NCBI GenBank assembly: GCA_002325375.1
Contig: DCRZ01000001.1
Coordinates: forward strand, 124,001-188,000
DNA: 64,000 nt
Origin: Rhodospirillaceae bacterium UBA1479
GTDB taxonomy: Bacteria > Pseudomonadota > Alphaproteobacteria > Rhodospirillales > Casp-alpha2
Reading direction: 5' to 3'
The notes below the pieces were generated by a model that was not told where the DNA came from, did no database searches, and saw only the letters and a program-made list of their open reading frames with translations. Shown here in pieces: positions 59,293-64,000 of the stretch. Position numbers and translations under genes: made by a program. Each line of letters begins with the position of its first letter. Positions within the stretch are counted from its first letter, which is position 1.

Positions 59293-60555
59293 TTGGGCCA
59301 AACGATAAGTGAAAAGATCCTCGCCCGCGCCTCGGGCAAGGAAACGGTGAAGCCTGGCGATATTGTGACCTGCAATGTCGACCTGGCCATGGTCCATGAT
59401 TCGTCGGGGCCGCGCACATCCGGGAAAAAGCTGGATGAACTGGGCGTGCCTGTCTGGGACATGGACAAGCTGGTGGTGATCGCCGACCACTACGTCAATC
59501 TGGATACACCGGAAAGCAAGAACGTCCAGGACATCTGCGATGCCTGGTGCGAAGCGCACAAGGTCAAGCACTTCATCCGCAATCAGGGCATCTGCCACAT
59601 CGTCCTGCCCCAGGAAGGCCATATCCGCCCGGGCATGTTCTGCGTCGGCGCCGACAGCCATTCGACCACCGCCGGCGCCTTCGGTGCCTTCATGGTCGGT
59701 GTCGGGGCGACGGAAATCACCGGGGTCATGGCGACGGGCGACATCTGGGTCCGCGTGCCGGAAAACGTGCGCATGGAAGTAACCGGCGCGTTGAAGCCGG
59801 GTGTTGTCGCCAAGGACGTGATCCTGAAAATCTGCGGCGATCACGGCATCATGGGCTTCGGCTATCAGGTCGTGGAATTCTGCGGTGACGGTGTTGCCGC
59901 CATGTCCGCCCAGGACCGCATGACCCTGACCAACATGGCGGCCGAAATCGGCGCCAAGACCGGCATCATCGCCCCCGACGCCAAGACTACGGAACTGCTT
60001 AAGGCCTGGGGTGTCAGGGGCGTGAATGCGGATGACTGGCAGTCCGACGCCGATGCGGTCTATGCCAAGCGCATCACCGTCGACGGCGACACCCTGTCGC
60101 CGCAGGTCGCGGCCCCCTCCAGCCCGGAAAACGCCGACGACGTCGACAACTACCGGAACGTCAAGCTGGACCAGGCCTATCTGGGCGCCTGCACGGGCGC
60201 CAAGCTGGAAGACCTGCGCATGGCGGCCGAGGTCCTGAAGGGCAAGAAGGTCGCCGCCGGGACACGGTTCCTGGTCGCCCCGTCGACCATCAAGATGCGC
60301 GAATTGGCGGCCGCCGAAGGCACCATGAAAATCCTCGAAGACGCGGGGGCGATCATCCTGCCGTCGGGCTGCGGCGGCTGCATCGGGTTGGGTGACGCGC
60401 GGCTGGCCGAGGATGCCGTTGGCATCTCGTCGACCAACCGCAATTTCGTCGGCCGGGCCGGGCCCAAGTCGTCCAAGCTCTATCTGGCGTCGCCCTATAC
60501 GGTGGCGGCCTCCGCCGTCGCCGGGCAGATCGCCGATCCCCGTGACATGCTCTGA
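59293..60555 (+). CDS. 3-isopropylmalate dehydratase / homoaconitase-type large subunit (LeuC-like)
   Basis: Iron-sulfur hydro-lyase, 420 residues, forms a heterodimer with the next gene's product. Cluster cysteines lie in YLGACTGAKLED and PSGCGGCIGLGD, giving three Cys for the 4Fe-4S cluster. GADSHSTTAGAFGAF contains the substrate Ser/His. TTG start at 59293 is supported by GGGAGGATGCCACC. At 420 residues it belongs to the archaeal/homoaconitase-like LeuC group rather than the 465-residue E. coli type. Known substrates of this group include isopropylmalate, citraconate/methylmalate and homoaconitate. Confidence 0.9.
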   Translation: MGQTISEKILARASGKETVKPGDIVTCNVDLAMVHDSSGPRTSGKKLDELGVPVWDMDKLVVIADHYVNLDTPESKNVQDICDAWCEAHKVKHFIRNQGICHIVLPQEGHIRPGMFCVGADSHSTTAGAFGAFMVGVGATEITGVMATGDIWVRVPENVRMEVTGALKPGVVAKDVILKICGDHGIMGFGYQVVEFCGDGVAAMSAQDRMTLTNMAAEIGAKTGIIAPDAKTTELLKAWGVRGVNADDWQSDADAVYAKRITVDGDTLSPQVAAPSSPENADDVDNYRNVKLDQAYLGACTGAKLEDLRMAAEVLKGKKVAAGTRFLVAPSTIKMRELAAAEGTMKILEDAGAIILPSGCGGCIGLGDARLAEDAVGISSTNRNFVGRAGPKSSKLYLASPYTVAASAVAGQIADPRDML

Positions 60556-60572
60556 CCGAAAGGACCTGCAAG

Positions 60573-61070
60573 ATGATACAGAAAGGCAAGGCCTGGAAAT
60601 TCGGGGCCAATATCGACACCGACCTGCTGGCCCCCATTTCCGCATTGACCAGCGCGAAACCGGAAGACGCCTATACCGAATGCCTGAAGGACGTGGATCC
60701 GACCTTCGCGCCCAACTGCAAGGAAGGCGATATCTTTGTCGCCGACGAAAACCTGGGCATCGGATCATCCCGCGAATGGGCGCCGCAATACCTGCGGTCC
60801 TGCGGGATTCGCGTCATCCTGGCGAAATCCTTTGCCCGCATCTTCTACCGCAACTGTTTCAATCTGGCGGTGCCGGCCCTGGTCTGTGCCGAAACGCACA
60901 AGATCGCGACCGACGACCAGTTGGAGGTCGATATGGAAAACGGCGTGGTCCGCAACCTGACCAAGGGCGAAACCTACAAATGCGATACGGTGCCCGCGCA
61001 CCTGATGCAGATCGTCGCCGATGGCGGGCTGATGCCGCACCTGAAAAAGAAATTCAAGAAAGCGAGCTGA
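60573..61070 (+). CDS. 3-isopropylmalate dehydratase-type small subunit (LeuD-like)
   Basis: A 165-residue swivelling-domain subunit that completes the LeuC-like enzyme. GANIDTDLLAPISALT, ENLGIGSSREWAPQYL and FYRNCFNLAVPALV match the LeuD family; the Arg in SSREWAP reaches into the active site. The loop that decides isopropylmalate versus homoaconitate use is short. 17 bases after the LeuC-like gene. Confidence 0.92.
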   Translation: MIQKGKAWKFGANIDTDLLAPISALTSAKPEDAYTECLKDVDPTFAPNCKEGDIFVADENLGIGSSREWAPQYLRSCGIRVILAKSFARIFYRNCFNLAVPALVCAETHKIATDDQLEVDMENGVVRNLTKGETYKCDTVPAHLMQIVADGGLMPHLKKKFKKAS

Positions 61071-61076
61071 GTAAGT

Positions 61077-62687
61077 ATGACCGAAGCAACTCCTTTGGAA
61101 GCCGAGGACGTCCGCGACCGGATTCTGTCCGGCGAGGAAGTCGCCATTTTGGATCTGCGTGAATGGGGGGTGTTCGGCGACGGCCACCTGCTGTTCGCGG
61201 TCAGTTGTCCGCTCAGCCACCTGGAAACCCGCATCGATGATTTCGTGCCCCGCAAGGACACGCCCGTCGTGTTGTGTTCCGAAGGCAAGGCCGATGCCCA
61301 TCTGGTCAAGCTGGGGGCGGAACGCCTGATCGCCTGGGGCTATACGGACGTGAACATCCTGACCGGCGGGCTCGACGCCTGGGACCAGGCCGGGTTCGAG
61401 GTGTTCTCCGGCGTCAACGTGCCGTCCAAGGCGTTCGGCGAGTTCGTCGAACATACCTACGACACGCCGCGCATTCCGCCCGAGGAAGTGAAGGCCATGA
61501 TGGACCGGGGCGAGAACATGGTGGTTCTCGATTCCCGTCCCATGTCCGAATATCACAAGATGAACATTCCCATGGGCATTGATTGCCCGGGGGCGGAACT
61601 GGCTTATCGGGTCCACGATCTGGCGCCCGATCCCAACACCACCGTGGTCGTCAACTGCGCCGGGCGCACGCGCTCCATCATCGGCGCGCAGTCGCTGATC
61701 AACGCCGGCATCCCCAACAAGGTCGTGGCCCTGGAAAACGGCACCATGGGCTGGCATCTGGCGGGCTTTCAGTTGGAATACGGCAACGACCGGAGGTTTC
61801 CCGACCAGCTTTCCGAGGACGCCAAGGCCAAGGCCAAGGCCGTGCGGGAGCGAGTCGCCAAGCGGTTCGGCGTGCCGACCTGCGACCACGACCAGCTTGC
61901 CGCCTGGCGGGCCGAGGCGGGACGCACGACCTACGTTCTCGACGTCCGCAACCCCGAGGAATTCATCGGCGGGCATCTGGAAGGCAGCCGTCATGCGCCC
62001 GGCGGGCAGTTGGTGCAGGCTTGGGACCGCTATGTCGCGGTGCTGGGGGCGCGGATCGTGCTCGCCTGTGACGACGGCGTGCGCGCGACCATGACGGCAA
62101 GCTGGCTGGTTCAGATGGGGTGGCCCGAGGTCTACGTGCTGGAGAATGCCCTCGACGGGCAGCCTTTGGTGCGCGGCGCGCATAAGCCGAAAATCTACGG
62201 TCTCGACGCCGCCGCCGCCGAAACGGTCACGGTGGAAGGGCTGGAACGCATGATCGCCGACAAGGTCTGCGTCATCATCGATTTGGCCGACAGTCTGACC
62301 TATCGCGATGGGCACATCCCGGATGCCTGGTTCGCCGTGCGCGCACGCCTGAAGGATAGCATCAAGAAGATCCCCGATGCCCGCTACACCGTCCTGACCT
62401 CGCCCGATGGGGTGCTGGCGCAACTGGCGGCCCCCGAACTGCGCGCAATGGGGCGGCATGTCGCCGTGCTGGTCGACGGCACGGAGGCCTGGAAGGCTGC
62501 CCGCAAGGAGATGCAAACCGGCTTCACCCATATGGCCGACGAAACCAACGACGTGTGGTACCGGCCCTATGACATGGACGACGCCCAGGAAGGGGCGATG
62601 AAGCAGTACCTGAGCTGGGAGATCAATCTGGTCAACCAGTTGGAACGGGATGGCACGACCCGGTTCAAAAAATTTCCCCAGGCGTAA
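61077..62687 (+). CDS. four-domain rhodanese-like protein
   Basis: A 536-residue protein made of four rhodanese domains in tandem. Active-site cysteines: Cys67 (VVLCSEGKAD), Cys194 (VVNCAGRTRS) and Cys331 (VLACDDGVRA). The fourth domain has Ser442 in TVLTSPDGV where Cys is expected, so it is probably inactive. Rhodaneses move persulfide sulfur; four fused copies are rare. It is 6 bases after the LeuD-like gene, inside a carboxylic-acid operon, which hints at repair or sulfur supply for the Fe-S hydro-lyase, or a substrate containing sulfur (inference). Confidence 0.85.
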   Translation: MTEATPLEAEDVRDRILSGEEVAILDLREWGVFGDGHLLFAVSCPLSHLETRIDDFVPRKDTPVVLCSEGKADAHLVKLGAERLIAWGYTDVNILTGGLDAWDQAGFEVFSGVNVPSKAFGEFVEHTYDTPRIPPEEVKAMMDRGENMVVLDSRPMSEYHKMNIPMGIDCPGAELAYRVHDLAPDPNTTVVVNCAGRTRSIIGAQSLINAGIPNKVVALENGTMGWHLAGFQLEYGNDRRFPDQLSEDAKAKAKAVRERVAKRFGVPTCDHDQLAAWRAEAGRTTYVLDVRNPEEFIGGHLEGSRHAPGGQLVQAWDRYVAVLGARIVLACDDGVRATMTASWLVQMGWPEVYVLENALDGQPLVRGAHKPKIYGLDAAAAETVTVEGLERMIADKVCVIIDLADSLTYRDGHIPDAWFAVRARLKDSIKKIPDARYTVLTSPDGVLAQLAAPELRAMGRHVAVLVDGTEAWKAARKEMQTGFTHMADETNDVWYRPYDMDDAQEGAMKQYLSWEINLVNQLERDGTTRFKKFPQA

Positions 62688-62728
62688 ATCGCCGGGGCAT
62701 AACAAAACACACGAAGGAAACACCACGC

Positions 62729-63793
62729 ATGAAATTCATCGTCCTGGAAAACGACGGCATCGGGCCGGAAATCATGGCCGCGACCCTGCCGGTGTTGCAG
62801 AAACTCGACGACCGGTTCGGCCTCAACATCGAACTGGTGCCCATGGTCTCGGGCATGCGGGCCTTGAAGGCCGAGGGCAAGACCATCCCCCAGGCCGTCT
62901 ATGACGCCTGCGACGCCGCCGACGGCGTCATTCTGGGCCCCGTGTCGTCGTTCGAATATCCGTCGGAGGCCGAGGGCGGCGTCAACCCGTCCAAGTCGTT
63001 CCGCAAGGTGTTTGACCTGTTCGCCAACATCCGCCCGGCGCGGACCCGGCCGGGCGTGCCCTCGGTGATCAAGCAGATGGACCTGGTCATCGTGCGGGAG
63101 AACACGGAAGGCCTCTACGCCGACCGCAACATGTTCATGGGCTCCGGCGAATTCATGCCGACCGAGGACGTGGCCCTTTCCGTGCGCAAGATCACCCGCC
63201 AGGGCTGCGAGCGCATCGCCAAGCAGGCCTTCGAGATGGCCATGGAACGGCGCAAGAAGGTGACCGCCGTGCACAAGGCCAACGTGTTGCGCATGACCGA
63301 CGGCCTGTTCCTCAAGACCGTCATGGAGGTGGCCAAGGGTTATCCCAGCGTCGAGGTCGAGGAGTTGATCATCGATGCCGCGACCGCCCATCTGGTTAAG
63401 CGGCCGCAGGATTTCGATGTCATCGTCACCACCAACGCCTTCGGCGACATCCTGTCGGACCTGTGTTCCGAACTGTCGGGCAGCCTGGGCCTGGCCGGGT
63501 CCATCAACGCCGGCAAGGGCCATGTGTTTGCCCAGGCGCAACACGGCTCGGCCCCCGATATCGCCGGTAAGGGGGTCGCCAACCCGACGGCGCTGATGCT
63601 GTCCACGGCCATGCTGCTGGAAGAACTGGGCCGCCGCACCTCGCGCAACGATCTGGCGCAGGCCTCGGCCTCCATGTTCAAGGCCGTGGAACTGGCGCTC
63701 GGCGATCCCGCCAGCCACACACCCGACCTGGGCGGCAAGAACTCCACGGCGGGTTTCGGCAAGGCCGTGCTCGCCGCTCTCGACAAGGAATAG
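62729..63793 (+). CDS. isocitrate/isopropylmalate dehydrogenase family protein
   Basis: A 354-residue NAD(P)-dependent oxidative decarboxylase. LVIVRENTEGLYADR binds substrate, HKANVLRMTDGLF and ELIIDAATAHLVKRPQDFDVI carry the Lys and metal Asp, and TNAFGDILSDLCSELSGSLGLAGS binds the cofactor. It converts a 2-hydroxy-3-carboxylate to a 2-oxoacid plus CO2: isopropylmalate, tartrate/malate or erythro-3-methylmalate. Adjacent LeuCD-like genes suggest that it acts on the LeuCD product. ATG 62729 follows CGAAGGAAACACCACGC. Confidence 0.9.
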   Translation: MKFIVLENDGIGPEIMAATLPVLQKLDDRFGLNIELVPMVSGMRALKAEGKTIPQAVYDACDAADGVILGPVSSFEYPSEAEGGVNPSKSFRKVFDLFANIRPARTRPGVPSVIKQMDLVIVRENTEGLYADRNMFMGSGEFMPTEDVALSVRKITRQGCERIAKQAFEMAMERRKKVTAVHKANVLRMTDGLFLKTVMEVAKGYPSVEVEELIIDAATAHLVKRPQDFDVIVTTNAFGDILSDLCSELSGSLGLAGSINAGKGHVFAQAQHGSAPDIAGKGVANPTALMLSTAMLLEELGRRTSRNDLAQASASMFKAVELALGDPASHTPDLGGKNSTAGFGKAVLAALDKE

Positions 63794-63802
63794 GAGCCAG
63801 AC

Positions 63803-64000
63803 ATGGCGGGGAAGGAACGCATCGCGGTCTACGGGGCCGGCGCTGTCGGCGCCTACGTGGGTGGCTACATGACCCGGGACGGGCGGGACGTCACCCTGAT
63901 CGATCCCTGGGAACAGCACGTCAAATTGATGCGCGATCCCGGACTGCAACTGTCGGGCCTGACGGAGCCGGAAAACTTCACGGTCAAATGCAATGCCGTG
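63803..64000 (+). CDS. ketopantoate reductase family protein (3' end outside window)
   Basis: Start of a 2-dehydropantoate 2-reductase family protein; 66 codons are seen. N-terminal Rossmann motif VYGAGAVGAYVGGYMTRDG near 9-27, followed by VTLIDPWEQHVKLM. ATG 63803 follows AGGAGCCAGAC, 9 bases after the dehydrogenase gene, so it belongs to the same operon. Family members reduce ketopantoate or other 2-oxoacids, and here it may reduce the oxoacid from the preceding enzyme. Confidence 0.82.
   Translation, partial: MAGKERIAVYGAGAVGAYVGGYMTRDGRDVTLIDPWEQHVKLMRDPGLQLSGLTEPENFTVKCNAV

Noticed and set aside
60765..62726. Long open frame of 653 codons on the minus strand
   Set aside because: Antisense to the LeuD-like and rhodanese genes; the His/Gly/Arg-rich product has no family features and is a by-product of high GC third positions.
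1..64000. tRNA, rRNA, CRISPR repeats, insertion sequences, prophage genes
   Set aside because: None recognised by reading: no transposase, integrase or phage motifs in any plausible protein, no regularly spaced repeats, and no cloverleaf-like sequence noticed; a covariance-model scan was not possible.

Overview
The window is a GC-rich piece of chromosome from an alphaproteobacterium, most likely a marine or salt-tolerant member of the Rhodospirillales. The evidence is a C4-pathway 5-aminolevulinate synthase (hemA), an ectABC ectoine cluster, and many oligotroph-type uptake and catabolic operons (dipeptide ABC, tripartite tricarboxylate transporter, CoA-ester enzymes). No rRNA, tRNA, CRISPR array, prophage or insertion sequence was recognised. 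About 64 protein genes are supported; the first (SlyD-like isomerase) and last (ketopantoate-reductase family) run off the window.

Layout. 1-6 kb: protein folding and housekeeping (SlyD-like FKBP, formyltransferase-like protein, metallo-beta-lactamase hydrolase, two related small membrane/coiled-coil proteins, rimO, a sodium:solute symporter). 6-9.5 kb: hemA behind an FNR-type box, then creatininase-family, phosphoesterase and DM13 genes. 9.6-12.2 kb: ectABC on the minus strand, preceded by a possible small gene and a double hairpin. 12.4-20.3 kb: acyl-CoA dehydrogenase plus NDP-forming acyl-CoA synthetase, RidA, a nested inverted-repeat element, a phosphodiesterase/NMT1-like/MFS run and a PAS protein. 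20.5-24.8 kb: small catabolic units (monooxygenase, RraA, FMN-dependent dehydrogenase; carboxymuconolactone-decarboxylase-like plus 3-hydroxyisobutyrate-dehydrogenase-like) and an orphan lipoprotein. 25-32.4 kb: a complete dipeptide-type ABC operon followed by an M81 peptidase. 33.4-39.1 kb: a minus-strand operon joining a tripartite tricarboxylate transporter to LigJ- and LigK-like enzymes, with a divergent LysR regulator carrying two HTH domains. 40-51.6 kb: enoyl-CoA hydratases, GNAT, HAD dehalogenase, a stress-type membrane protein, an isocitrate-lyase-family enzyme, two dioxygenase-type genes, a diguanylate cyclase, amtB-glnK and hydroxypyruvate isomerase. 51.9-53.9 kb: a less GC-rich two-gene cassette, a TIR-like protein plus a RipA-like membrane protein, which is the best candidate for an undescribed system. 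54-64 kb: a LysR regulator divergent from a nine-gene co-directional operon (MmgE/PrpD, MaoC, acyl-CoA dehydrogenase, CoA-transferase, LeuC/LeuD-like, four-domain rhodanese, isopropylmalate-dehydrogenase-like, ketopantoate reductase) that looks like a pathway for a branched dicarboxylic acid.

Regulation visible in the DNA. Four separate catabolic promoters carry variants of one palindrome (ATTGT-N2-ACAAT type, GntR-like). Two promoters (hemA and the stress-type gene at 42.7 kb) have a perfect TTGAC-N4-GTCAA box at identical spacing from a -10-like hexamer. Both LysR regulators face a dyad in a divergent promoter. Both transporter operons have a GC-rich hairpin between the binding-protein gene and the permease genes. 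Function calls are from motif recognition in translated sequence; no database search was run.
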